Notes: generated from the sequence alone by a model not told the origin. 64,000 nucleotides of DNA from an uncultured Bacteroidia bacterium (GCA_902792815.1 CADBAY010000002.1:123588-187587), one strand, 5' to 3'; positions 23,847-32,577 are shown, numbered from the stretch's first letter. Made by a program: numbers and translations.

Positions 23847-25787
23847 ATGCTGGAGAAACTGTTTGCATACGATCCGTCTTCGCCGCTGATTTTCACCCAG
23901 TTTTATTTCTGGGCATTTTTCGGGGTAGTATATGCCCTGTTTGCCTTGGTGGGGAGCAAGCGTCACATGCGGAACGTTTTCCTGTTCTTCGCAAGCCTTT
24001 TCTTCTATTACAAGACCAGCGGTCTTTCCATTCTCATACTGTTGTTCGTTATCTGCTCCGACTTCTTCATAGCAGGGCGGATGTCCAAGCGGCCCCAAGG
24101 CAGCTGGTCCCGCAAGGCTTGGCTGATACTTAGCGTGTGTATCGACCTGGGACTGCTGTGCTATTTTAAATATGCCTACTTCCTGGCAGATGTACTTCAC
24201 AGCCTGACCGGTACCGAGTTCAAGGTCGTAGATGTTTTCGCCCAGTTAGGTAACATGATCACTGGAAGCGAGCGCTTTGATGTGGACAAGATAGTGCTCC
24301 CGGTAGGCATATCGTTCTTTATCTTCCAGATTATCAGCTACAGCGTTGATGTATACAGAGGAGACGTCAAGCCGGTCAAGAACATTCTTGATTTCGGCTT
24401 CTATGTAAGTTTCTTCCCACAGTTGGTCGCCGGCCCTATAGTGAGGGCGTCGGAGTTCATTCCCCAGCTCTACAAGCCGTTCTCGCTCAGCCGGAGGCAG
24501 TTCGGCGTGGCGGCTTTCTGGATACTTAACGGTCTGGTAAAGAAGATTATACTTAGCGACTATATCGCCGTCAATTTCATCGACAGGGTATTCGACAATC
24601 CTCTGCTGTTTACCGGTTTCGAGAACCTTGCGGCACTGTTCGCCTATTCGCTGCAGGTGTACGCCGACTTCTCGGGCTACACCGACATTGCCATTGGCGT
24701 TGCGATGCTGATGGGCTTTTATCTGCCCGTCAACTTCAATTCGCCTTACAAGGCCCCCAACCCCCAGGACTTCTGGCGCAGGTGGCATATGTCGTTAAGC
24801 CGCTGGCTGCGCTCATATCTGTACATACCTCTCGGAGGCAACAGGAATGCTTCTTTCGGCACTTATTTCTGGATAGTGCTCTTTGCCCTTATCGCCCTCA
24901 TTCTTTCGGGCAGCTGGATAGTATCGGTGATTCTGGTTGCCTTCGGCGCCGCGATGCTGCTGCTCGCTCACTTTAAGCAAAGCAGCCGCAAGAAGCTCTT
25001 CTCCAACATCAACCGATTCATTACCATGCTCTTCGGCGGTATGTGGCACGGTGCAAGCTGGAATTTTATCATCTGGGGCGGACTGAACGGTATCGGCATG
25101 ATAATCTATATCCTGTGGAAGGATATGAAATGGGGTGTGAGACTGCTTCTTACAGGCCTTTGCGCCATAGGCCTCGCAGCGCTGTGCCGTTATGAGCCTC
25201 AGCCGGTATGGCGCATCCTGGGCGTATGGATGGCGGTGGTGTTTGCAGGAACTCTGGTGCGCTTCATCTATCATTTGTTCAGGCCCGATGCCATGGGAGC
25301 CCCTTCAAGCGGTATGGACAGCGTGCGTATGTGCATAGGCGGCACGCCCGTCAAAGGATCGAAGAGAGTCAGCATTACCACCAAGCGCGACTCGGCCACC
25401 GCTTGGCTTGGCACCGTATGGGCTATAGCTCAAACGTTTACCTTCATCACATTCACCCGCCTGTTCTTCCGCAGCGGCTCCAACCTGGATCCCGCGACAG
25501 CCAATCAGGTGGCTTGGGAAACCGCCCGCAACATGGTGTCGCAGATAGGTTCGCCGTGGGATATTTCCGTCATTCCGGACGTGTGTGCGGGGTATTGGAA
25601 AGTGTTTGTGCTGGTAATAGCCGGAATGGTCATACATTTGCTGCCTGCAAGGTGGAAGAGGCGCTACCGTCTGGGATTCGCAAAGCTTCCGATTCCGCTT
25701 ATGGCGGCTGTGGCTGCCGCTGTGGTATTTATTCTGTATCAGTTTGTTACTGCTGATACCCAGCCATTTATCTATTTCCAGTTCTAA
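23847..25787 (+). CDS. MBOAT family O-acyltransferase (AlgI/DltB-like)
   Basis: 646 residues, multi-pass membrane protein. MBOAT hallmarks include 'SFFIFQIISYSVDVYRGDV', 'YFPQLVAGPIVRASEFIPQ' (in the form FFPQLVAGPIVRA), 'YADFSGYTDIAIGVAMLMGF', 'PQDFWRRWHMSLSRWLRSYLYIPLGG' and 'MLFGGMWHGASWNFIIWGGLNG', where the GMWHGA His is the catalytic residue. It moves acyl groups across the membrane to be added to an extracytoplasmic glycan. The length exceeds the ~475 residues of many AlgI proteins because of an insertion around 1-kb into the gene (IALILSGSWIVSVILVAFGAAMLLLAHF) and a long C-terminal region. It ends the three-gene operon and overlaps the btuB stop by 4 bp on the other strand. Confidence 0.9.
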   Translation: MLEKLFAYDPSSPLIFTQFYFWAFFGVVYALFALVGSKRHMRNVFLFFASLFFYYKTSGLSILILLFVICSDFFIAGRMSKRPQGSWSRKAWLILSVCIDLGLLCYFKYAYFLADVLHSLTGTEFKVVDVFAQLGNMITGSERFDVDKIVLPVGISFFIFQIISYSVDVYRGDVKPVKNILDFGFYVSFFPQLVAGPIVRASEFIPQLYKPFSLSRRQFGVAAFWILNGLVKKIILSDYIAVNFIDRVFDNPLLFTGFENLAALFAYSLQVYADFSGYTDIAIGVAMLMGFYLPVNFNSPYKAPNPQDFWRRWHMSLSRWLRSYLYIPLGGNRNASFGTYFWIVLFALIALILSGSWIVSVILVAFGAAMLLLAHFKQSSRKKLFSNINRFITMLFGGMWHGASWNFIIWGGLNGIGMIIYILWKDMKWGVRLLLTGLCAIGLAALCRYEPQPVWRILGVWMAVVFAGTLVRFIYHLFRPDAMGAPSSGMDSVRMCIGGTPVKGSKRVSITTKRDSATAWLGTVWAIAQTFTFITFTRLFFRSGSNLDPATANQVAWETARNMVSQIGSPWDISVIPDVCAGYWKVFVLVIAGMVIHLLPARWKRRYRLGFAKLPIPLMAAVAAAVVFILYQFVTADTQPFIYFQF

Positions 25788-27703
25788 ATCTGAAAGCTTA
25801 CTGAAGCAAGTATGCTCCGCCCGGGCATGGGATAGCCCTGTACTATCTCGTAGCGGAACGAGAATACATTTGAAACCAAAAGCGAAGCCACTGCACTTAT
25901 CTTCCTGCCCAAGGCATTCAGCTCAAAGCTGCGTGACAATTGAGCGTCGCTAACGCTCCAGGGCGCAATATGATAATCGGCAATGTTGGCACTGCGCGAC
26001 CAACGTTCCCCATTATAAAGCGTGTTCCAGCTGAGCGTCCAGGCACGCCACTTCAGCAGAAGGTCGGCGGAAGCGCTGTGACGGGGTATATATGGCAGCT
26101 GGTTACCGTAAGTAAGGCTCCCAGGCATACTGTGGTCAAGTGCGCTTTGGTATGAGTATCTAAGGGTAAGGGAAGATGAAAAATCGCTTTTGGTCAACGT
26201 CGCGCAACCTTTAAGGTCCAGCCCGGCAATGTCGGCAAGACCGATGTTCAGCATGGTCCAGCGGAACTGAGACACCGTAGGAATGGCGACGATTTTGTCG
26301 GAAACCCTGTTGTAATACGGCGATACCCTACCCTCCCATCGCCAAGGGCCCGAGTTAGTGTGAATAAATAAATCGAGTCCGCTTTGGAATGCGCTTTCCG
26401 GCTTGAGGGAAGAATTCCCCATCAGACTGTAATATAAATCGTTAAAACTCGGGAGACGGTAACTTCGCTTGGCAAATGCATCAAGTTCCATCCACTCCAG
26501 GGGCTCCCATGCAAAGCTCAGAGAGGGCATCCAAGCGCGGAGGGGCTCCCCTTCGCCGCCATCCCGGGCTCCCTGATATGCGAGATGAGCGCAGAATCTC
26601 AACGATTCGGCCTTGTAACGGGCTGCAAGAGCTCCCGTAAAACACAGGCGCCGGGGATTCCGGCTCAGAAAGGCATCACTCCGCAGGCTGTTCCACTGAA
26701 GGTCTGCAGCAAGATCGAACGACCATTTATAATCAACTGCATATGACTGCACGGCGGAAATATAAGCAGATTGCTGGAGGTAGTGCAGATCGTATGGCAT
26801 TGCCATTGGGTTCTTCTCGGGATGCGTTGCGTAATGGGTGTAATTATTTGAGTATTTGGCCCTTATGGCGGTAGACCAATACTCTGACCAGTCCTGGATC
26901 CAGCTCATCTGGGCAAACAGGTCGCGGTCGGCCTGGCGCTCGGCGCTGAAAGGAAAGCCCGAAGCCCTGCGGATCACAGGTCCCGGGAATCCCCTTTCAG
27001 AGCCATATCCGTAGAGATGAACGTCCCAGGACCCCTTGTCCAGAGTTCCGCATACACGTGCCTCCAGCCTGAGGCTCTTGATGTCGCCATTCTCGCGTAC
27101 GAGGGTTGTATCGAAGTATGGATATTTATAGTTCCCTTTGCTGCCCACAAAGCCGGCACTGGCACGCAAACCGATGCGGCCCAGGCACTTATCCCATACG
27201 ATAGAGGGATTGAAAGTGCCGAACGACCCGCCCCTTACGCGCAGCCACAGGGCATCTGAACGTGGCGCGGAAGAGACGAGGTGAAGCGCCTGGCCGGAGG
27301 CGTATTCTTTTGCACTTTGAAGGCGCACGTTTTTTTGCGCGTTGTACAACGAAATATCACTCAGCCCGTCGAGGGAAAGCCGCCCGAGGTCGACTTGCAT
27401 GTTTTGTGCGTTGTCTATCTGCACGCCGTCGAGAAAAACGCCTACATGTTCGCTTCCCAGGCTGCGTACGTTGATGGTTTTCAGGCCGCCAAGGCCGCCG
27501 TAGTCTTTAACCTGAACTCCGGTGAAGCGTTTTACGGCCTCGGAAATGCCAGCCGCCCCGCAAGCTTCGACCCCGGTGACCTTAATCTCCTCAGCCGGTT
27601 TCAAAGTGGGCAGGTCCCTTGGCGCCGACAGCATAGCCGCCACCAGGGTGTCCGGAGTCTGCATGCACAATGCAGCCCAAAGCACAGTGAGGATAGAGAG
27701 CAT
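25784..27703 (-). CDS. btuB: TonB-dependent outer-membrane cobalamin receptor
   Basis: 639 residues from the ATG at 27703. The plug domain is visible near residues 45-130 (VKDYGGLGGLKTINVRSLGSEHVGVFLDGVQIDN), followed by a 22-strand type beta-barrel ending in 'GRSILASVSFQI' with the terminal aromatic/hydrophobic pattern of barrel proteins. In Bacteroidota the BtuB barrel works with a surface lipoprotein, BtuG, to import vitamin B12. Here btuG lies directly upstream (9 bp gap) and both are behind a cobalamin riboswitch, which makes the assignment firm. It lacks the CarboxypepD-like N-terminal extension of SusC proteins. The signal sequence is short and starts 'MLSILTVLWAALC'. Confidence 0.9.
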   Translation of the reverse strand: MLSILTVLWAALCMQTPDTLVAAMLSAPRDLPTLKPAEEIKVTGVEACGAAGISEAVKRFTGVQVKDYGGLGGLKTINVRSLGSEHVGVFLDGVQIDNAQNMQVDLGRLSLDGLSDISLYNAQKNVRLQSAKEYASGQALHLVSSAPRSDALWLRVRGGSFGTFNPSIVWDKCLGRIGLRASAGFVGSKGNYKYPYFDTTLVRENGDIKSLRLEARVCGTLDKGSWDVHLYGYGSERGFPGPVIRRASGFPFSAERQADRDLFAQMSWIQDWSEYWSTAIRAKYSNNYTHYATHPEKNPMAMPYDLHYLQQSAYISAVQSYAVDYKWSFDLAADLQWNSLRSDAFLSRNPRRLCFTGALAARYKAESLRFCAHLAYQGARDGGEGEPLRAWMPSLSFAWEPLEWMELDAFAKRSYRLPSFNDLYYSLMGNSSLKPESAFQSGLDLFIHTNSGPWRWEGRVSPYYNRVSDKIVAIPTVSQFRWTMLNIGLADIAGLDLKGCATLTKSDFSSSLTLRYSYQSALDHSMPGSLTYGNQLPYIPRHSASADLLLKWRAWTLSWNTLYNGERWSRSANIADYHIAPWSVSDAQLSRSFELNALGRKISAVASLLVSNVFSFRYEIVQGYPMPGRSILASVSFQI

Positions 27704-27712
27704 CAAGCTTTT

Positions 27713-28954
27713 TTACCAAATGGCAAAATGCCCGGGGCACACACCGGCGTTCACGCTCCAGTACTTTTCACCGTCATTGAACTCCAGAGCATAGCAACTT
27801 ACAGTCCCGGGATTGAAATAGTCTCCTGCATCTCCGAGCACCAGATAGTGTTTGGAATCTGCTTCAGCCCCTGAGGCTTTTACCACCGCCATGCCATAGG
27901 GTGTGCCCGAAAGTGTCTGGGGATATAGCGAAATGGTGCACTCTCCTGAAGCGTAATCGGTTATTTTGCAGGACCATATGTAGTAATTGTGAGGAACGCT
28001 CCAGTTAAACTCATCCTCGGTTCCTATGCAATAAACCGCGCCGTCTGCAAGGTACGAGCAACTCACATGCAGGGCTTCTGGTTTGATTGCCGTGCCGCTT
28101 CCTACGAGGGCAACTTTGGATGGATTATCTGCATACAGGACATACAGCCCCGTATGGGCATCCCAGAAATTTCCCATGGAAGTAACATAAACGGCACCTT
28201 TACCATCGGACCATACACTTTTGAGATTCACCGCCACTTCGATTGTCTGAACGAGTTTGAAACTGGCGGCATCGATAATGCTCAAGGTATTGTCGTACGC
28301 ATACAAAGGAGGCAGCTGACTGGATATTCCTCCGGAGTTGGCTACATATAGCCGGCCACCGTATAAGGCAATCCCCTCAGGCTGGAGGCCGACTTCGACC
28401 GTTCCCTCTACCTTTTTGGTTTTCAGGTTTATGCGGTAAACGCAGCCTTTGGGATTAGACGAATCGGTTATGGTGTAAACACCTTTATCGTCATAAGTTC
28501 CGGAAGCATATGCGCCCGCCCAGGATGTGACATAGGCATAATTGTCATCGAAAGCGATATTGCGGGGTGTCGGTACGGGTATGGCGGCGATTTCAGTCTC
28601 ATCAAAGGCGGAAACCACTTCCACGATTCCCGAATTGTTAATCACCATCCACAGTTCCTCACCGTGTAGGGCGATGTCGTTGCCCACGTCACCCAGGCCC
28701 CCCGATACTGCAGGATTCATCTTTCGGAAGGCGCTCCTGACGTACATTCCCCTCTGAAGGCGCAGAACATCAAGGGTAGCGTTGTTAGCTCCCAATCCGC
28801 CTTCATTCAGCACGAACAATTTTCGGTAATTCTCGCCGAATCCCTTGAGATTCAATTCATCGCCCTCCAGAAGAATGTCCTTAGAAGGCTCCAGATCTTT
28901 AGTGCACGCGGCTATGCATAGCACGGCACAAAGCACTGAAAATGCTTTTTTCAT
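27713..28954 (-). CDS. btuG: BtuG-like surface cobalamin-binding lipoprotein (beta-propeller)
   Basis: 413 residues. Lipobox Cys17 (IAACTKD). The rest is a seven-bladed beta-propeller of the YncE/DUF5074 kind: 'KLFVLNEGGLGANNATLDVL' at the start, then blades such as 'PRNIAFDDNYAYVTSWAGA', 'VGLQPEGIALYGGRLYVANSGG' and 'SVWSDGKGAVYVTSMG'. Proteins of this fold encoded beside btuB and a cobalamin riboswitch are BtuG, which binds B12 very tightly on the cell surface and passes it to BtuB. Context and fold agree; binding residues were not checked. It is the first gene after the riboswitch, 51 bp downstream of its 3' end. Confidence 0.88.
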   Translation of the reverse strand: MKKAFSVLCAVLCIAACTKDLEPSKDILLEGDELNLKGFGENYRKLFVLNEGGLGANNATLDVLRLQRGMYVRSAFRKMNPAVSGGLGDVGNDIALHGEELWMVINNSGIVEVVSAFDETEIAAIPVPTPRNIAFDDNYAYVTSWAGAYASGTYDDKGVYTITDSSNPKGCVYRINLKTKKVEGTVEVGLQPEGIALYGGRLYVANSGGISSQLPPLYAYDNTLSIIDAASFKLVQTIEVAVNLKSVWSDGKGAVYVTSMGNFWDAHTGLYVLYADNPSKVALVGSGTAIKPEALHVSCSYLADGAVYCIGTEDEFNWSVPHNYYIWSCKITDYASGECTISLYPQTLSGTPYGMAVVKASGAEADSKHYLVLGDAGDYFNPGTVSCYALEFNDGEKYWSVNAGVCPGHFAIW

Positions 28955-29004
28955 TTATTGCTGCGTTTTACCGGAGCTTGCCCCCGAGCCCCTCTGTTCA
29001 ACTT

Positions 29005-29160
29005 GATTGCGGCAGGTCTTCTGACTTCTCCCCTCTCCGGCCTTCTCGAAGAGCTGTCTTCAATGGCATAATTTGGAGCGGTTAAGGATAACACAGCTGC
29101 GGGCACAGTCCGGGATTCTCACCCGATTCCCTATTAAGGCCCTCCCGGGCCACCGTAATC
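29005..29160 (-). promoter_or_regulatory. Cobalamin riboswitch
   Basis: On the minus strand the conserved B12-box pattern is clear: GGGAATCGGGTGAGAATCCCGG, then CTGTGCCCGCAGCTGT and, near the 3' end, AAGTCAGAAGACCTGCC. The outer P1 helix forms between GATTACGG (29160-29153) and CCGCAATC (29012-29005), with one mismatch. Downstream, GGGGCT and AGCTCC around 28965-29000 can pair and may act as the expression platform. Cobalamin binding should switch off btuG-btuB. Confidence 0.95.
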
Positions 29161-29165
29161 TGCAG

Positions 29166-29196
29166 CAAATTTACAAAACGGATACGTTCTCACAAA
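29166..29196 (-). promoter_or_regulatory. Promoter of the btuG-btuB operon
   Basis: TTTG at 29196-29193, 19 bp, TAAATTTG at 29173-29166. This is a perfect match to the Bacteroides primary promoter consensus and starts transcription just before the riboswitch. Its -33 TTTG is continuous with the T-run of the tRNA terminator. Confidence 0.85.
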
Positions 29197-29227
29197 AAAA
29201 AGATGGAACGTTTCCGCTCCATCTTTT
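29194..29227 (-). terminator. Intrinsic terminator of the tRNA operon
   Basis: On the minus strand AAAAGATGGA pairs with TCCATCTTTT, enclosing a GCGGAAACGT loop region, followed by a run of T. It immediately follows tRNA-Val and its T-run feeds into the -33 element of the btuG promoter. Confidence 0.85.
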
Positions 29228-29228
29228 G

Positions 29229-29303
29229 TGAGAACAGACAGATTTGAACTGTCGACCTCTTGCCTGTCAAGCAAGCGCTCTAAACCAACTGAGCTATGCC
29301 CTC
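29229..29303 (-). tRNA. tRNA-Val (anticodon GAC)
   Basis: 75 nt cloverleaf: acceptor GAGGGCA/TGTTCTC (two G-T pairs), D-arm AGCTCAGTTGGTTTAGAGC, anticodon arm CTTGC-TTGACAG-GCAAG with anticodon GAC, T-arm ACAGTTCAAATCTGT. No encoded CCA. Third in the tandem of three. Confidence 0.92.
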
Positions 29304-29310
29304 AGACTTG

Positions 29311-29383
29311 TGCTCCCTTAGGGGCTCGAACCCTAGACACCCTGATTAAGAGTCAGGTGCTCTACCAACTGAGCTAAGGAAGC
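29311..29383 (-). tRNA. tRNA-Lys (anticodon CTT)
   Basis: 73 nt cloverleaf: acceptor GCTTCCT/AGGGAGC, anticodon arm CCTGA-CTCTTAA-TCAGG with anticodon CTT, T-arm TAGGGTTCGAGCCCCTA. No encoded CCA. It lies 7 bp from tRNA-Val. Confidence 0.93.
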
Positions 29384-29398
29384 AATGTTTCAATTTTG

Positions 29399-29471
29399 TG
29401 ACCCGTTCGGGGCTCGAACCCGAGACCCCCACATTAAAAGTGTGATGCTCTACCAACTGAGCTAACGAGTC
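29399..29471 (-). tRNA. tRNA-Lys (anticodon TTT)
   Basis: 73 nt cloverleaf: acceptor GACTCGT/ACGGGTC, anticodon arm TCACA-CTTTTAA-TGTGG with anticodon TTT, T-arm TCGGGTTCGAGCCCCGA. No encoded CCA. First of the tandem, directly behind the promoter at 29492-29522. Confidence 0.93.
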
Positions 29472-29491
29472 CTCCTCTGTGTTTGGGAATG

Positions 29492-29522
29492 CAAAGATAG
29501 AATGTTTTCCGAAATCTGCAAA
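29492..29522 (-). promoter_or_regulatory. Promoter of the tRNA-Lys/Lys/Val operon
   Basis: TTTG at 29522-29519, 19 bp, TATCTTTG at 29499-29492: perfect consensus. The first tRNA begins 21 bp after the -7 box. It starts just after the manC stop. Confidence 0.85.
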
Positions 29523-29528
29523 ACTTTT

Positions 29529-30395
29529 TCAAATATTTTTTAAAGGGTTCCGCCCTGTAATCTGCTCAATGGCCTCAAAACTCCCCAGATCACTCCATTC
29601 CCAATCGGCCGCAAGCATATATACCACAGACGATTGCTCCATTACTGCATAGTCGATGCTGATTTTGGGACACTGCGGGAATAATTCTTCAAGGGCATTC
29701 TGCTCAGAAGGAGTATTGAACGAGGGGTCCAGCGCATCCATCACTTCACATATCTGCGGGGCGTAGCGTCTCAACTCTCCTTCTATGGTGCAGACATTCC
29801 ACACGAAGATGCCGGCGTTCCACCAATATCCGCCCTCGGAGAGATAACGCTCCGCCACCGAAAGCTCCGGCTTCTCTTTAAACGCCTCCACTTTGACCAC
29901 CTTACCGGGCAACGCAGATGCCTTGATATAACCGTATCCTGTGTGGGGCGAGCGCGGCGCGATACCAAGGCACACTACCGCCTCCCTCCCTGCGGTGAAG
30001 TCAAGCGCTTCGCGGATTGATGCCGCAAAAGCAGCGCTGTCCGGCACATACGCATCAGAAGGGGCAACCACCACATTGGCGTCGGGATAGAGTTTACTGA
30101 TCTTCCGGCATGCATAGGCGATACAGGGAGCGGTATTGCGCCCGACTGGTTCGGCAAGTATCTGATCTTCCGGGATTTCGGGAATCTGTTCCCGGACAAG
30201 GCGGGTGTAATTTGAGCCTGTTACTACCCAGAAATGCGCATCGGGTGAGGCTTGCAGAAAGCGCTCATATGTTATGCGGATCAACGATTTTCCGCACCCG
30301 AGCAAATCCAGGAACTGTTTGGGACGCTCCGGGGTGCTGATGGGGAAAAGACGGCTTCCGACTCCTCCGGCCAATAGTACAATATGTTCTGTCAC
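29529..30395 (-). CDS. manC: Mannose-1-phosphate guanylyltransferase, short form
   Basis: 288 residues. The nucleotidyltransferase signature 'VLLAGGVGSRLFPIST..RPKQFL', 'AEPVGRNTAPCIAYA', 'VAPSDAYV', 'GYGYIKAS', 'VEAFKEKPE', 'YWWNAGIFVW' and 'ISIDYAVME' identify GDP-mannose pyrophosphorylases, which make GDP-mannose from mannose-1-phosphate and GTP for surface glycans. The start is GTG at 30395 (GTG-ACA-GAA); no better start lies upstream. Homologues in Bacteroides are about 350-360 residues, so roughly 65-70 residues of the C-terminal beta-helix region are missing; the frame stops cleanly after 'ITGRNPLKNI' and the tRNA promoter follows. The catalytic domain looks complete. Confidence 0.9.
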   Translation of the reverse strand: MTEHIVLLAGGVGSRLFPISTPERPKQFLDLLGCGKSLIRITYERFLQASPDAHFWVVTGSNYTRLVREQIPEIPEDQILAEPVGRNTAPCIAYACRKISKLYPDANVVVAPSDAYVPDSAAFAASIREALDFTAGREAVVCLGIAPRSPHTGYGYIKASALPGKVVKVEAFKEKPELSVAERYLSEGGYWWNAGIFVWNVCTIEGELRRYAPQICEVMDALDPSFNTPSEQNALEELFPQCPKISIDYAVMEQSSVVYMLAADWEWSDLGSFEAIEQITGRNPLKNI

Positions 30396-30418
30396 AATAC
30401 AAAATTAACAATTTTTAT

Positions 30419-30426
30419 TATATTTG
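30419..30426 (+). promoter_or_regulatory. -7 box upstream of the hypothetical gene at 30435
   Basis: TATATTTG at 30419-30426, 8 bp before the ATG, so the mRNA would be leaderless or nearly so. No clear -33 element. Confidence 0.5.
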
Positions 30427-30434
30427 TACACTTT

Positions 30435-30992
30435 ATGGACGTTCAGAGACTCGATTCTTTTCAGGATACCTTGCAAGACGGGCTCCTGAAACTGTGCAGG
30501 AACGCCGGAATCTGCGGCGCTGAATTGCTTTCGTCTTCCGACATCGAAAGCAAATGGTCTTCTTTCGCAAAAGACTACATCGCCGACGCTGTAGAGAACT
30601 TCAACTCGTACCCCGAAGCCGCCATAGCCTGGGCCGCCTTCCTGGGAATGGGCGTCGCTAACGACTGGGACACCGACTGGCAGGCCGCCAAGGACAAGCC
30701 TTACAAGAGTTACTACGGTCCCCGCGGCTGGGATGACATGGACGAGTACATACTCGGTCCCTGCCTCCATCTGAAAGCCGATTACGCAAAGAAGGTATCC
30801 CAAACTTTCGACAGTTGCGCCCTCGCGGCCATGGGGCTTCTCCGGCACGAGGCCATCGAGACCTGGAGCAAAGAGGGTTTCTATGCCCTCGCGCGCATCT
30901 ACGGGACCATGTTCCGCATTGGAGCGTGCGCCGAGCTGTACCGCCTTGGATATAAACTGACCGCATTACCCGATATTATCTCAAACAAATAA
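30435..30992 (+). CDS. Conserved hypothetical protein
   Basis: 185 residues from the ATG at 30435; the upstream extension to 30384 would overlap the promoter box. No signal peptide, so probably cytoplasmic and all-helical: 'DSFQDTLQDGLLKLCRNAG', 'WSSFAKDYIADAVENFNSYPEAAIAWAAFLGMGVANDWD', 'GPRGWDDMDEYIL'. I recognise it only as a Bacteroidota protein of unknown function. It lies 5 bp upstream of the six-gene secreted operon and could be cotranscribed with it. No active-site pattern seen. Confidence 0.65.
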   Translation: MDVQRLDSFQDTLQDGLLKLCRNAGICGAELLSSSDIESKWSSFAKDYIADAVENFNSYPEAAIAWAAFLGMGVANDWDTDWQAAKDKPYKSYYGPRGWDDMDEYILGPCLHLKADYAKKVSQTFDSCALAAMGLLRHEAIETWSKEGFYALARIYGTMFRIGACAELYRLGYKLTALPDIISNK

Positions 30993-30997
30993 CTTTT

Positions 30998-32563
30998 ATG
31001 ATCAAGAAAATCTTCATTTCCGCTCTTTCTCTCTTCCTTCTGATTCCTGCAGCGACGGGACAGGAAAAAATAAAGGAAGTGGTAACCAGCGATTACAACC
31101 GCAACAGTATTTCGATGGTGGCTTTGCTCAGGGGCGATTCGTACGATTCCCAGGCCGCTTCTGTTGTAAAATCCTACAAGCCAAGTGAGAAATTCGACAT
31201 CAACGACCTGAAGACCAAAACCGTCAAGGCCTATAAGACCCGCAGCGAATCTGTCTATCAGACAGAAGTGAACGAAGCTGTCGGCAAAGTGGGCTTTGCC
31301 CGTGAGATTCTTGCATCTATCTTCAACCGTGACTCCAACGGCATGATGGACGACAAAACCGTGCGGTACCGAGGCAACTACGACGCTAAAGACCAGGACG
31401 TTATCAATGCCCGTGCTGCACGCGTGGGCACCGACGCCCTGGGTGACCTCGGACATGCCCTGGTCAGCGGCAGTTACATAGTGGTGACCGACTTCAGCAA
31501 AATCGAAAGAGACACCGACCAGAGAGGCAACGTGCACTGGAGCACCAATGCCAAGGCATTCGCCTACAAAATCGGCCTTGACAGCGACTCCCTGAACGAT
31601 TTCTACGAGAAATGCTGGATTTATGATGACGACAGCGATGCTGTCAAGCAGGCCAAAAGAGTCGCTTTCCAGAATCTCGACATACCTATGATTCCCGTAG
31701 CTGAAGCGAGCTCTTCAAGCAGCGCATCCACTTTGGAGGAAGCTATGCATTCATGCATATCCGACTTGATTTTCAACCTCGAAAGCCGCATTCCTGCATG
31801 GGAGGTGGCAGTTACCATCATAGGCAAGCGCCCTCTCAGGGCAAAGATCGGCACTAAAGAAGGTCTCCGCAACGGCGACCGCTACCGCGCTTACTCCTAC
31901 ACCGAAGACCGCAACGGCAACCTGAGGTCTGTCCCCCGCGGCTTCCTGCGCGCTACCGAGATTTCAAGCAACAGCGGCATGTCGATCGGCGAAACCGACC
32001 CTTCCAAGTTCTACCAGATTTCAGGCCTTTCCAACATCGACGAGGGATGGACAATCAAGCAGAGCAACGACAGCCGTATCGGAGCAATAGCCGGGCTGAA
32101 AGTCGGAAGCATGGGTACTTCAATTGCGGTTGACCTCGACTACCTGGCCAATGTCAGCAATGTGGGCACTATGTCCTATGCAATTCTTTCGTTGGGATTT
32201 GACGTTGCCGACGGCAATTCAAACTATTTGCCCATTTACTTCGGAATCGGTTTCGCATATGGTCTGCACCTCACCCGTTTTATCGAAATCGCCCCCTATG
32301 CTCTCGTTGCTTTGGACCATATGGGATACTCGATGGCCGACAAGTCGGACGACCGTTTCCTCCGCGAATCGGCCCTTGTCCTGGAGCCCGGCGTAAGGGC
32401 CGCGATAAATGTGGCATACCCCTTGCAAGTCATTGCCAAGGTTTGCTATGACGTAAACCCCGAGTTTATTCAGGGAAGCCTGTATAAGATGTATAACCAG
32501 AACCTGTCCCACCCGCACAAAAGCGGCCTCGGAGCACAGTTCGGACTTAAATGGACATTCTAA
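30998..32563 (+). CDS. Secreted protein with C-terminal outer-membrane barrel-like region (operon gene 1)
   Basis: 521 residues with a Sec signal peptide (LLIPAATGQE). Residues ~25-350 form a soluble mixed domain with no family I recognise ('VVTSDYNRNSISMVALLRGDSYDSQ', 'ALVSGSYIVVTDFSKIERDTDQRG', 'AFAYKIGLD', 'KRPLRAKIGTKEGLRNGDRYRAYSY'). Residues ~355-521 alternate hydrophobic and polar positions and end in 'GLGAQFGLKWTF', a terminal Phe typical of outer-membrane beta-barrels. The N-terminal part mentions repeated 'Y.ATG'-like strands seen in proteins that hold glycine-zipper or CsgG-type modules, but this is weak. First of six tightly packed genes with strongly biased codons, suggesting abundant expression. 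Confidence 0.7.
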   Translation: MIKKIFISALSLFLLIPAATGQEKIKEVVTSDYNRNSISMVALLRGDSYDSQAASVVKSYKPSEKFDINDLKTKTVKAYKTRSESVYQTEVNEAVGKVGFAREILASIFNRDSNGMMDDKTVRYRGNYDAKDQDVINARAARVGTDALGDLGHALVSGSYIVVTDFSKIERDTDQRGNVHWSTNAKAFAYKIGLDSDSLNDFYEKCWIYDDDSDAVKQAKRVAFQNLDIPMIPVAEASSSSSASTLEEAMHSCISDLIFNLESRIPAWEVAVTIIGKRPLRAKIGTKEGLRNGDRYRAYSYTEDRNGNLRSVPRGFLRATEISSNSGMSIGETDPSKFYQISGLSNIDEGWTIKQSNDSRIGAIAGLKVGSMGTSIAVDLDYLANVSNVGTMSYAILSLGFDVADGNSNYLPIYFGIGFAYGLHLTRFIEIAPYALVALDHMGYSMADKSDDRFLRESALVLEPGVRAAINVAYPLQVIAKVCYDVNPEFIQGSLYKMYNQNLSHPHKSGLGAQFGLKWTF

Positions 32564-32577
32564 TTTTTTAGTGCAAT

